This document shows positions 8,432 to 16,142 of a stretch of DNA of 64,000 nucleotides, one piece after another. Both the position numbers and the translations under genes were made by a program. This stretch comes from JAEKNW01 sp963678375 (GTDB lineage: Bacteria > Cloacimonadota > Cloacimonadia > Cloacimonadales > JAFGVF01). The notes under the pieces were generated by a model. The model was given only the letters and a program-made list of their open reading frames with translations, ran no database searches and was not told where the DNA came from. The stretch is from positions 1,798,001-1,862,000 of the forward strand of contig OY782831.1 of assembly GCA_963678375.2 (NCBI GenBank), written 5' to 3'. Position 1 is the first letter of the stretch, and every line of letters begins with the position of its first letter.

Positions 8432-9514
8432 ATGAAAATTAAAGATTTAAACTTAGAATTAACGAAAATAATGCCTAATAGCATTGCTTTTGACTGGGAT
8501 AATGTAGGCTTGTTGATAGGTGATGGGACAGATGAGGTTAAGAAAGTTCTACTAACCCTAGATGTAACTACTAATGCAGTAGATAAAGCTATAAAGGAAA
8601 ATTGCAACTTAATAATCTCTCATCATCCTATTATTTTCGGTAAAATAGCTAGACTAAATAATCCTCTATACTTGAAATTAATCAGAGCAAATATTGATGT
8701 AATTTCTATGCATACAAATTTAGATTCAATTCCTACAGGGGTAAATAAAGTATTAGCTGACCGGTTAGGTCTAAAAAACTGTAGATTTATAGCAAATGAT
8801 GGTGGAAATAACGTGTATTGGGGCAAAGTATTTGTTCCTCTTTCACATTTAAACTTACTTAGAGAAAAAATTACTGAGGCAGGTGCTGGACTTTATGAAA
8901 AGTATGATGCATGCTTAGTAACTAATGAAGTAAGGGGCTCTTTTACCCCTAAAGCAACTGCAAAACCTCATATTGGGAGTGTAAATAATAAAGAAGTTAT
9001 CGATGAAGTACAATTACAATTTAGAGTTGATAAAGCTAATTTTAACCTGGTCATAAATGCTATAAAGACCATTCACCCTTATGAAAGACCAGTTTATCAC
9101 TTCTATGAAATCTCGGACGATAATATTAATTATGGTTCTGGTATGGTTGGTGATTTAGAAAAAGAGTACAAACTATCTGAGTTTGCCCAATTTGTTAAAG
9201 AAAGATTAAATGCTCCTTTTGTAAAGTTATGGACTGCTGGTATTAAAGACAAAATCATCAAACGTGTTTCTGTTTGTGGAGGATCAGGCTCATTCTTAAT
9301 AACAAGGGCAAGTGCAATTAGTGATGTTTTTGTTACTGGTGATGTTACTTATCACACTATGTTAGATTCTAACTTGCCAATTATCGATGCTGGCCATTTC
9401 TACACAGAAAATCCTGTCTTAGAATATTTTAGTCAAATTTTAGATAATTTTGGAATTCAATATGATATGCTGAAACAGGAAGAGCATGAAATCAAAAACT
9501 TAGAGCTCAAATAA
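8432..9514 (+). CDS. Nif3-like dinuclear metal centre protein
   Basis: NIF3/YbgI/YqfO-family protein with a di-metal site, a family often listed as GTP cyclohydrolase 1 type 2 homologue with uncertain activity. The N-terminal part shows SIAFDWDNVGLLIGD and the metal-binding LIISHHPIIFG and SMHTNLD segments; the C-terminal part has VSVCGGSGSFLI and DAGHFYTENPVL, the other half of the metal site. At 360 residues it is the long, YqfO-like form, with an inserted PII/CutA-like domain around residues 130-230. The ribosome site GTGAGGTAAGG is just before the ATG. It is sandwiched in the operon between the HAD phosphatase and manA. Confidence 0.9.
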   Translation: MKIKDLNLELTKIMPNSIAFDWDNVGLLIGDGTDEVKKVLLTLDVTTNAVDKAIKENCNLIISHHPIIFGKIARLNNPLYLKLIRANIDVISMHTNLDSIPTGVNKVLADRLGLKNCRFIANDGGNNVYWGKVFVPLSHLNLLREKITEAGAGLYEKYDACLVTNEVRGSFTPKATAKPHIGSVNNKEVIDEVQLQFRVDKANFNLVINAIKTIHPYERPVYHFYEISDDNINYGSGMVGDLEKEYKLSEFAQFVKERLNAPFVKLWTAGIKDKIIKRVSVCGGSGSFLITRASAISDVFVTGDVTYHTMLDSNLPIIDAGHFYTENPVLEYFSQILDNFGIQYDMLKQEEHEIKNLELK

Positions 9515-9520
9515 GGAAAT

Positions 9521-10702
9521 ATGATGAAAAAGATGTACAAAATGGAGAATCAAGTTCAAAAATATGAATGGGGAACTAAGGATTTTATTTCTAGCTTACT
9601 GGGATTAAAAAAACAAGACGATAGTCCTTGGGCTGAACTCTGGATGGGTGCTCATAGCAAAGCCCCTTCTTTTCTACCTTATCTTAACTTGACTTTGGAT
9701 AAAGCGATTAAGTTGAATCCTCAAGCTTTTCTTAGTAAAGAAGTTGCAGATAAATATAATAATAATCTACCTTATCTTTTCAAAGTCTTAAGCTCAAGAA
9801 AACCTCTTTCTATTCAAGCACATCCCAATCTTGAACAGGCTAAAGCTGGTTATCAAAAAGAAAATGACTTAGGTATTGATTTGTCAGATTTTACCAGAAA
9901 TTATAAAGATGATAATCATAAACCTGAACTCATTTGTGCTTTAACCGAGTTTCATGCTATGTGTGGTTTTAGACCAGCTGAAGAAATTGTTGAATTATTT
10001 TCTGACTTGGGATTAACAACTATTTTCGAAAACTTTGCTTCTTTTCAAAATAAACAAGACTCAGAATCATGGTCTGTTTTGTTCAAGGAAATTTTAAACG
10101 CTTCTGTGGAAAAAAAGCAACAGTGTTTAGAACACACAATCAAAAACATCCATTTGCTAAAAGATAAATACACAAAGGATTGGCTTGCAAAGTTATTTGA
10201 TATCTACCCTAATGATATTGGTGCAATTTCACCCCTTTTCTTAAATACTTTCAAACTTGAACCCGGGCAAGCTGTTTATCTCCAAGCTGGTTTTTTGCAT
10301 GCTTATCTGCAAGGTACAGGCATTGAAATAATGGCAAACTCTGATAATGTACTTAGAGGGGGACTTACTCCAAAAAATATAGATGTGGCTGAACTTACCT
10401 CTATTTTGCAATGGAAGATGGAAAAAGCAAAAATTCAAACCTATCCCCCGAAGGAAAACTTAATCGAGTATAAGATAGCGAGCCAAGAATTTAGCTTAAA
10501 AAGATTGAACTTACAAGGGGAATACAAACTCTTAAATAGTAGACCAACCATAATTTTAATTATATCAGGTCAAGTAGAAGTAAAATGTAATGGTGAAACT
10601 AAAGAGATAAATCAAGGTCAATCAATTTTTATAACTGCTCAAGCAGAAGAGATTAAGCTCAAAGGACAAGCTCTTTTGTTTATAGCATCCACAAATAACT
10701 AA
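9521..10702 (+). CDS. manA: Mannose-6-phosphate isomerase, class I
   Basis: Zinc enzyme interconverting mannose 6-phosphate and fructose 6-phosphate. The 393-residue protein has the cupin zinc ligands in LSIQAHPNLEQA (Gln99, His101), HKPELICAL (Glu136) and GFLHAYLQGTGIE, plus the family signature NSDNVLRGGLTPKNID. The start is set at 9521 because AAGGAAAT precedes it; ATGs 3 and 12 nt further in are alternatives. It is the last gene of the operon and is followed by a strong terminator. A GH38 alpha-mannosidase and sugar transporter near 58-64 kb could supply its substrate. Confidence 0.93.
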   Translation: MMKKMYKMENQVQKYEWGTKDFISSLLGLKKQDDSPWAELWMGAHSKAPSFLPYLNLTLDKAIKLNPQAFLSKEVADKYNNNLPYLFKVLSSRKPLSIQAHPNLEQAKAGYQKENDLGIDLSDFTRNYKDDNHKPELICALTEFHAMCGFRPAEEIVELFSDLGLTTIFENFASFQNKQDSESWSVLFKEILNASVEKKQQCLEHTIKNIHLLKDKYTKDWLAKLFDIYPNDIGAISPLFLNTFKLEPGQAVYLQAGFLHAYLQGTGIEIMANSDNVLRGGLTPKNIDVAELTSILQWKMEKAKIQTYPPKENLIEYKIASQEFSLKRLNLQGEYKLLNSRPTIILIISGQVEVKCNGETKEINQGQSIFITAQAEEIKLKGQALLFIASTNN

Positions 10703-10715
10703 TTTATCTAGATAG

Positions 10716-10748
10716 AAAAAAAGGACTTAGCTAACTAAGTCCTTTTTG
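10716..10748. terminator. Bidirectional terminator between manA and the RRM gene
   Basis: A 13-bp perfect stem AAAAAGGACTTAG (10718-10730) pairs with CTAAGTCCTTTTT (10735-10747) around a 4-nt loop. It ends in T-runs on both strands and serves both convergent genes. Confidence 0.9.
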
Positions 10749-10805
10749 CTTAAAATAATTCTTTATCAAAAATCTCACTTCTGAGCGAGATAAACAAATT
10801 CTAAA

Positions 10806-11081
10806 TTAATATCTGTTTGTTCTGCGTCTTGGTCTTTCTTCTCTTGGACGAGCTTCATTAACTTTGATGCCTCTACCCATGATTTCTTTGTCATTTAAAC
10901 TGTCAATAGCTTCTTGACCAGCTGCATTATCAGCCATTTCAACAAAACCAAAGCCTTTAGGACGACCAGTTTCTCTGTCTTCAATAATTTTAACTGAAGT
11001 TACTTCACCAAATTCCGCAAATAATTCTCTTAATTCTTCTTGTGTCATAGTATATGACAAGTTTCCAACGTAAATATTCAT
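10806..11081 (-). CDS. RRM-domain RNA-binding protein
   Basis: A single RNA-recognition-motif protein of 91 residues, of the small glycine-poor bacterial/cyanobacterial Rbp type. RNP2 is IYVGNL (3-8) and RNP1 is KGFGFVEM (42-49); aromatic residues for base stacking are present in both. The C-terminal tail is short and Arg-rich (PREERPRRRTNRY). The ATG at 11081 follows GTGAGGAATTA. It is monocistronic, with its own promoter-like element upstream and a shared terminator downstream. Such proteins are often linked to cold or RNA-stability responses; the RNA targets are not known. Confidence 0.92.
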   Translation of the reverse strand: MNIYVGNLSYTMTQEELRELFAEFGEVTSVKIIEDRETGRPKGFGFVEMADNAAGQEAIDSLNDKEIMGRGIKVNEARPREERPRRRTNRY

Positions 11082-11478
11082 TAATTCCTCACATTCTAAC
11101 TTCTTTTACAGAAGTCTATTTGACCTAAAAATATAATTGTGTAATTTACTGTCAATCTTTATTTTATTTATTTTCTGTAAATTACTAAAATTTAGTTTTA
11201 AAAGTCACTTACGAAGGTTGATAATACTTTGATAGACACTATTATAAAGAAATATGTAAAAGTACAAAAATATTATAAAAATCTCTTTAATATAAATTTT
11301 TACTACTAATTATCATTGCTAATTAATAGCGTAATTTGCTATAGATTACATTGTTTGAGTGAAAATCAAGCAGTATATAAGTTAAAAACTAGTCTGTTTT
11401 ATTTTTGAATTCAAAATGACTAGTAAAATATTGACATTTCTATGTGTTATGAAAAATATCGCTATAGAGGTGTAAATT
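11082..11478. other. Divergent intergenic region
   Basis: 397 bp of A+T-rich DNA between the RRM gene (minus) and the C_GCAxxG_C_C gene (plus). It holds the RRM promoter at 11128-11155 and, for the plus gene, a TTGACA at 11431-11436 with AAATAT 17 nt later and GAGGTG before the ATG. I see no RNA gene or repeat in the rest. Confidence 0.5.
11128..11155 (-). promoter_or_regulatory. Probable promoter of the RRM gene
   Basis: On the minus strand a perfect -35 TTGACA (11155-11150) is followed after 16 nt by TATTTT (11133-11128), about 50 bp before the RRM start codon. Confidence 0.5.
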
Positions 11479-11964
11479 ATGAATGCAAAAGTAGAGTTAG
11501 CTAAAAAGGCTTATGATTTAGCCAGTAAGTATTACTTAGAATATGGTGGTTGTCCTCAGTGTGTATTGTTAGCCGTGAGAGATTTAATTGGATTTATTAG
11601 TAGTGACCTAATAAAAGCTTCGCATGGGTTCGCAGGTGGAAGTGGGCTCTTGGGAAAGGGGACTTGTGGGGCATTAAGTGGAGGTTTATTGGCTCTTGGT
11701 AGCAAATATGGAAGAGATTTAGCTGATCTAAATCATATTAAGACTAAGAAATGTCTAGAAATGAGCAAAGAACTTATTGAACGTCACGAAAAGGAACTAG
11801 GTTCTTTCACCTGTCATGGATTCCAAAAACAGTGTCATAACAGAACTTTCGATATGTGGAATTCTGATGAAATAAAACAATTTAAAGATGATAAGTTTGT
11901 TAATAATTGTGCTCATATCTGTGGAAAAGTAGCTGAATGGTGTATCGAGATGATGGAAGAATAG
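11479..11964 (+). CDS. C_GCAxxG_C_C family protein
   Basis: Small putative redox-type protein of 161 residues from the C_GCAxxG_C_C family, named for its conserved Cys pattern. Here the pattern appears as GGCPQCVLLAVRD, then GFAGGSGLLGKGTCGALSGG, then Cys in FTCHGFQKQC and NNCAHICGKVAEWC. The conserved cysteines suggest a metal or redox centre, but no function is established for the family. The start at 11479 follows GAGGTG. It stands alone between non-coding stretches, with a TTGACA box 48 bp upstream. Confidence 0.8.
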   Translation: MNAKVELAKKAYDLASKYYLEYGGCPQCVLLAVRDLIGFISSDLIKASHGFAGGSGLLGKGTCGALSGGLLALGSKYGRDLADLNHIKTKKCLEMSKELIERHEKELGSFTCHGFQKQCHNRTFDMWNSDEIKQFKDDKFVNNCAHICGKVAEWCIEMMEE

Positions 11965-12282
11965 CTTTAGTCATAGAATTCAAAATCAGATAGTTACTAA
12001 AATATATAAAAAAATGGTTCAATTTCAAGTATGATACAAAGTATAAAGTAATAATTAATAGCATATTAGTGCACATAAGTAAATTACGTTTTCGAGTATT
12101 GTTTTTAGAAGTTTGTAAGCTAAGTAAGACTTACCCTTTCAGGACAAAGTTCTTATTCAACAACCATAATTTACTGTAAACGATAAAATTTTTATTATAT
12201 GTTCAAACTAGACAACTAATATGCTATATTAAAAAAACTCGTTTTTCCATTAGATTACTAAAGAGAGTCGAAAATTTATAGA
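11965..12282. other. Convergent intergenic region
   Basis: 318 bp of A+T-rich sequence between two convergent genes. I see no clear terminator hairpin, RNA gene, or open frame worth calling. Confidence 0.4.
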
Positions 12283-13170
12283 TTAGTCAATATGATTTTG
12301 AAAGAAAGAAATTACTTTTTCCCAGAACAGCTTAGTGGATACTGTTTCAGGAGCATTTTCCCCTCCATGTCCAGCATTTTCGACAATCCATAATTCTTTA
12401 GTACCTTTTAGATTATCGTATATTCTTTGAGACATTTCAACAGGAGTACGCAAATCATTTTCACCGACAATAAGCAAAACTGGTTTATTAAAAGTTCTTG
12501 AAAGATTGATTGGTAGAAGGTTTTTTGGGTAAGTTCTGGGGTAACTCAATTTTCTGTCGGGATTCAATTTGTGAAGATTTAATATGACCTCTTCAAAATC
12601 TGTCATAAGAGCTCTTCCTACAAAACAATCGACATTTTTATTTTGATAAGCTACTGCAAAGGATAAATAAGCTCCAGTAGATACTCCAAAAACCCCAATT
12701 CCATCTACTTCTGTAAGTTGAGAAATTTTATTAATAACAGCGTCATAGTCCCAAATATATTCTGTATAGCATAGTAAATCTGGATTAGTTTCCCAAGCAT
12801 CACTTTCTCCAAATCCTCGCCAATCAAAAGATACTACATTCATACCTTTTGTAACTAATTTATATATGTAGCTGAGCATATTCATCATATTTCCACCGTC
12901 ACCATTAGCAATAATTATTGTTTTATTCGGAGGATATGACTCATAGGGGAGCCTTTGAGGTTTGTAATACATCTCATGAGTGATTTGTTTAGCTTCTTGA
13001 GCTGGAAAGAAGAAGCACTCAATGTGATAACCATCTTTGGTAGTTACTGGAATTTCCTTATAGATTAAACCATACTGCTCAGGTTTGATTTGGTAGTCTT
13101 TACAAGGTTTAAGACAATATGATAAGCAGGTAAATAGTAGCAAAGTTGAAAAGAATATTAGTCTTTTCAT
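12283..13170 (-). CDS. Exported alpha/beta hydrolase
   Basis: Serine hydrolase of the alpha/beta fold, serine-aminopeptidase-like group. The 295-residue protein starts with a signal peptide (KRLIFFSTLLLFTCLSYC); the Cys might be lipidated, but LSYC is a poor lipobox. The catalytic triad can be read as Ser164 in GVSTG, Asp in VGENDLRTP, and His in NAGHGGENAP. SFDWRGFGESD is the usual preceding strand-turn. The gene follows the RDD gene by 15 bp on the same strand and lacks a visible ribosome site, so translation may depend on the upstream gene. The substrate is unknown. Confidence 0.82.
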   Translation of the reverse strand: MKRLIFFSTLLLFTCLSYCLKPCKDYQIKPEQYGLIYKEIPVTTKDGYHIECFFFPAQEAKQITHEMYYKPQRLPYESYPPNKTIIIANGDGGNMMNMLSYIYKLVTKGMNVVSFDWRGFGESDAWETNPDLLCYTEYIWDYDAVINKISQLTEVDGIGVFGVSTGAYLSFAVAYQNKNVDCFVGRALMTDFEEVILNLHKLNPDRKLSYPRTYPKNLLPINLSRTFNKPVLLIVGENDLRTPVEMSQRIYDNLKGTKELWIVENAGHGGENAPETVSTKLFWEKVISFFQNHID

Positions 13171-13185
13171 ATAATATAAGATAAC

Positions 13186-13602
13186 TTATCTTTTTATCAC
13201 TAAACAGTTAGCCATTTTATCATGTAAGGCTTGTTTTTGGTCTGTAAAACCCGCCATAAGATAACCAATCATTAATATAAAAGCAGAAACAATCTTACCA
13301 AAGTGTCTTCCAGTAGCTCTTAGAAATCCAATTCTTCTTCCGTAAACATCAACAACTTTCAATCCGAGGACAAATTTACCTAAGGATGCTTGAAGAGGAG
13401 AAGATTCTAGAATAGCGAAATAAAGCCAGAAAATCAAGGTATTCATAAGTGTTATGGGTGAATTTAAGGCATCAAAATAACTTTGATTTGGGTATAAATT
13501 AGGTGTTTCAAACCCAATTAAAAGAACTCGGGCAATAATAGTAATAACAATAGAATCAACTATAGCTGCAATAAATCTAAGCCAAAAGCCAGCATATCTC
13601 AT
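13186..13602 (-). CDS. RDD family integral membrane protein
   Basis: A 138-residue inner-membrane protein with the RDD fold. The N-terminal YAGFWLRFIAAIVDSIVI segment carries the R and D that name the family, and LGLKVVDVYGRRIGFLRA is the conserved central segment. Three to four hydrophobic helices are visible. The family is implicated in ion or solute transport in some bacteria, but no role can be assigned here. It is upstream of the exported hydrolase in a two-gene minus-strand unit. Confidence 0.85.
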   Translation of the reverse strand: MRYAGFWLRFIAAIVDSIVITIIARVLLIGFETPNLYPNQSYFDALNSPITLMNTLIFWLYFAILESSPLQASLGKFVLGLKVVDVYGRRIGFLRATGRHFGKIVSAFILMIGYLMAGFTDQKQALHDKMANCLVIKR

Positions 13603-13697
13603 AATAATACTCCATATTTTTTTACCAAACTTATGGTTTATTTTTATTGTGTCAACTTTTAATTTAAATTTATATTATTTTTTATGGAAAATTGGGT

Positions 13698-13727
13698 GAG
13701 AAAAAAGCCCTTCAAATGAAGAGCTTT
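13698..13727 (-). terminator. Terminator after groES-trxA
   Basis: On the minus strand AAAGCTCTTC pairs with GAAGGGCTTT (one U-G pair, 4-nt loop; hairpin 13704-13727) and runs into a T-tract (13703-13698). Confidence 0.8.
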
Positions 13728-13749
13728 ATACAATCCGGGAAATATCAGC

Positions 13750-14067
13750 TTATAAATAGGCTTCTATTTTCTTTATAAGTTTTGATTTGTTAACTAAGCC
13801 AACAGTCTGTTCTTTAACTTGGCCATCTTTGAACAAGATCACAGTTGGAATAGACATCACAGAGTATTTACCTGCAATTGCTGGAGCTTCATCAACATTG
13901 ATTTTTACAACTTTAAGTTTTCCTTCTAACTCAGCAGCTACTTTTTCGATAGTTGGAGTTAAGGCTTTACAAGGACCACACCAAGGAGCCCAAAAATCTA
14001 CTAAAACAGGGATATCTGAGTTTTCTACGATTTCAGCGAAGTTTGTTTCGTTTACTTCAATCATCAT
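13750..14067 (-). CDS. trxA: Thioredoxin
   Basis: Cytoplasmic thiol-disulfide oxidoreductase of 105 residues with the canonical active site WCGPC (29-33) in DFWAPWCGPCK and the cis-proline segment SIPTVILFKDGQ. Length is typical of TrxA. Its ATG overlaps the stop of groES by one base (TAATG), so it is translationally coupled to the co-chaperonin. This links thioredoxin to heat-shock control through the CIRCE-like operator upstream of groES. No thioredoxin reductase is adjacent. Confidence 0.95.
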   Translation of the reverse strand: MMIEVNETNFAEIVENSDIPVLVDFWAPWCGPCKALTPTIEKVAAELEGKLKVVKINVDEAPAIAGKYSVMSIPTVILFKDGQVKEQTVGLVNKSKLIKKIEAYL

Positions 14068-14339
14068 TACTCCACAATAGCAAGAATATCTGATCGTGAA
14101 ACAATAAGATATTTCTCACCGTCGAGTTCTACTTCGTTTCCACCATACTTAGCATAAAGAACAGTGTCTCCGACTTTAACGATTTCTTGTAGTTCTTCAT
14201 CATTACCAACAGCAATGATTTCACCCATTTGTGGTTTTTCTTTAGCACTATCTGGAATATATAAATTCCCAACTTTTTTCTCTGTAGGTTTTTGATCTAA
14301 TTTAATCACTACACGATCATCAATAGGTTTAAGGATCAT
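14067..14339 (-). CDS. groES: Co-chaperonin GroES (Hsp10)
   Basis: Ten-kilodalton co-chaperonin that caps GroEL. The 90-residue protein begins LKPIDDRVVIKLDQ, has the mobile-loop region (about residues 17-32) and EIIAVGNDEEL, and ends with VELDGEKYLIVSRSDILAIVE, all GroES hallmarks. The ribosome site (GGAGGTATA-like, complement of TATACCTCC) is strong. Unusually, the next gene is trxA and no groEL follows; groEL must lie elsewhere. A CIRCE-like inverted repeat lies 46 bp upstream. Confidence 0.95.
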   Translation of the reverse strand: MILKPIDDRVVIKLDQKPTEKKVGNLYIPDSAKEKPQMGEIIAVGNDEELQEIVKVGDTVLYAKYGGNEVELDGEKYLIVSRSDILAIVE

Positions 14340-14384
14340 CTTATACCTCCGTTTTTGATTTATTTTTATTTTAAATTCGATTAT

Positions 14385-14411
14385 TTAGCAAACATATTTT
14401 CAGACTGCTAA
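14385..14411. promoter_or_regulatory. CIRCE-like operator of groES
   Basis: TTAGCA (14385-14390), 15 bp, TGCTAA (14406-14411). This is the exact geometry of CIRCE (TTAGCACTC-N9-GAGTGCTAA); the nine-base half sites match at 7 and 8 positions. A TTGACT -35-like box (14421-14416, minus) lies right beside it, so a bound HrcA would block the promoter. Confidence 0.75.
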
Positions 14412-14413
14412 AA

Positions 14414-14503
14414 TTAGTCAAGATTTTTTTTGTAAAAATAAGCAAGCATACATATAACTGTAATAAGTACAATAATTAAAGGAAAGTAGTAAGGATAACT
14501 CAT
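14414..14503 (-). CDS. Possible 29-residue membrane peptide
   Basis: An open frame for a short protein, MSYPYYFPLIIVLITVICML followed by AYFYKKNLD: one hydrophobic helix with a basic C-terminal end. No ribosome site is visible before the ATG, and the frame overlaps the groES -35 region. It may be chance; recorded because the composition is protein-like. Confidence 0.25.
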   Translation of the reverse strand: MSYPYYFPLIIVLITVICMLAYFYKKNLD

Positions 14504-14618
14504 CTTGCATTAGCAAGGAATATATAAAGTTAGTAGTGGATAATCAGATATGGAGAATTAAAGCTTGACATTGCTTTTTTTTTGAGTATTTTATTACAAA
14601 CTTTAAAAGGAGATTAGT

Positions 14619-16082
14619 ATGGCAAAGCAAAAAAAGAATAATAAAACAGAATTAGATACTAGCAAGAATAAAGAATTAGAAAAAACTAATACAATAAGTG
14701 ATGAACAAGATACAGTCTTGTTACATACTAGAGATCATGCTGAATTCCATAATGCTTATACTTTGGATTCTGTAAAAAAAGGAATCAAACTATTAAAGGT
14801 AGTTTATGGTGATAAGATACAGTTAAGTGAAGAAGCTGTAGATCATTCTATGATAGACCAATTAAGAACCATAGGTAAAGATATTTACTTTTTTATTTCA
14901 TCATTGACAGCAGGTACAACACCTGAAATATACATAAAAAGAAAATATGAGTTTATTCGAAACTTAGCCAATAAAAAAGAGGTTGGTAAAAATAATAAAA
15001 ATATGTTCTATCTTGCTTGGAATGGACTTATTACAAATGATAGCTTCAAGAGATTAATTAGGCAGAAGTTTGGGCTTGAACAATTCTGGGATGCTCTATG
15101 TCCTCAAAATATTCCTTCTAGAGGTAGTGAATTAACTCGTTATAGAACAAAATTTGTCTTAGCTATGGACATGGCAAGCAAGAAAGATGGTTCTCGTCGG
15201 CTTGAAGGCAGGCAATTAGATGATGGATCAGGTTTGATTATGCAGGAGAGAATTATTTGGTTACCAAATGGGAAAGCAATGCCTCTCTATCCTAATGCAT
15301 ATGTGCCTTTGAATCAAACCCAAGTTATCCTCATTAGGCATGGTAAATCTATTCATGAATCTGGAGGCTCTAATCCTGAATTTGTAGGTTCAGGCTACTG
15401 GGATTCATGGCATAATAACAGACGTGTTTCCTATTCAGTTGGTAATTCTTTAAAAGAAGAGGGCATAGAGACTGCTAAGAGTTTAGGTTTAGATTTTAAG
15501 GTAGCTGTTGATGCCCTTCAAAATGAAGGATACCGGTTCTGGGCATACTCCAAAGAGAATCCAATTAATGTTTTTGGTTCTGAATCAGAGAATACTGAAC
15601 AAACTTCTCGTTACTTCTTGTCTGGTGCAGAATATACTAATATCAACTTCAAAGCTATTTATGGACTCAATTCTCAAAAGTATGGAGCAATGACTCATAA
15701 ATATAAAAATGATATTTTCAAAGAGTTAGTTAATATTTATGGTGATGAATGGTCTGGTAGTGAGTCAGATAAAATAAAGAAAGCTAAGTCTATGTTAAAG
15801 AATAGATTTTATCATTATCCAGAAGGTGAGACATTGATTGAAGCTGACTGGAGAATTGGTTATAGCTTTATTCAACTATTAAAAGAAAACCAAGGAAAGC
15901 GAATTCTTCTTTGTGATCATTCTGGGGCTATAAGAGTATTCGAAGCAATTATTAGAACGCTTGACTTTGCTGATTATTCTTCGCTAAAAGAAGGACAAGA
16001 TTCGATAATGGCTCTTATTTATCAGCCAGGAATGAATATTCGTTATGATTATTTGCAAAAGAAAGAATTTAAATTACGATAG
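14619..16082 (+). CDS. Histidine phosphatase-superfamily protein with an unknown N-terminal half
   Basis: A 487-residue cytoplasmic protein. The C-terminal half has a phosphoglycerate-mutase/histidine-phosphatase core: VILIRHGKS (Arg240, His241 nucleophile) and, near residue 438, ILLCDHSGAIRVFE with the second catalytic His. The first 230 residues are lysine-rich and then helical and match nothing I recognise. An insertion separates the two catalytic motifs more than in small phosphatases. The start at 14619 follows AAAAGGAGATTAGT. Substrate unknown; it is convergent with dnaA, with a shared terminator. Confidence 0.7.
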   Translation: MAKQKKNNKTELDTSKNKELEKTNTISDEQDTVLLHTRDHAEFHNAYTLDSVKKGIKLLKVVYGDKIQLSEEAVDHSMIDQLRTIGKDIYFFISSLTAGTTPEIYIKRKYEFIRNLANKKEVGKNNKNMFYLAWNGLITNDSFKRLIRQKFGLEQFWDALCPQNIPSRGSELTRYRTKFVLAMDMASKKDGSRRLEGRQLDDGSGLIMQERIIWLPNGKAMPLYPNAYVPLNQTQVILIRHGKSIHESGGSNPEFVGSGYWDSWHNNRRVSYSVGNSLKEEGIETAKSLGLDFKVAVDALQNEGYRFWAYSKENPINVFGSESENTEQTSRYFLSGAEYTNINFKAIYGLNSQKYGAMTHKYKNDIFKELVNIYGDEWSGSESDKIKKAKSMLKNRFYHYPEGETLIEADWRIGYSFIQLLKENQGKRILLCDHSGAIRVFEAIIRTLDFADYSSLKEGQDSIMALIYQPGMNIRYDYLQKKEFKLR

Positions 16083-16100
16083 AAAACGTTAAAAAAGAAG

Positions 16101-16137
16101 AGCCTCTATCAGTTGATAGAGGCTTAATTTTTTTTAT
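16101..16137. terminator. Bidirectional terminator between the histidine phosphatase gene and dnaA
   Basis: An 11-bp perfect stem AGCCTCTATCA (16101-16111) pairs with TGATAGAGGCT (16114-16124), then TAATTTTTTTT. The minus strand also runs into T-rich sequence. Confidence 0.88.
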
Positions 16138-16142
16138 TATGA

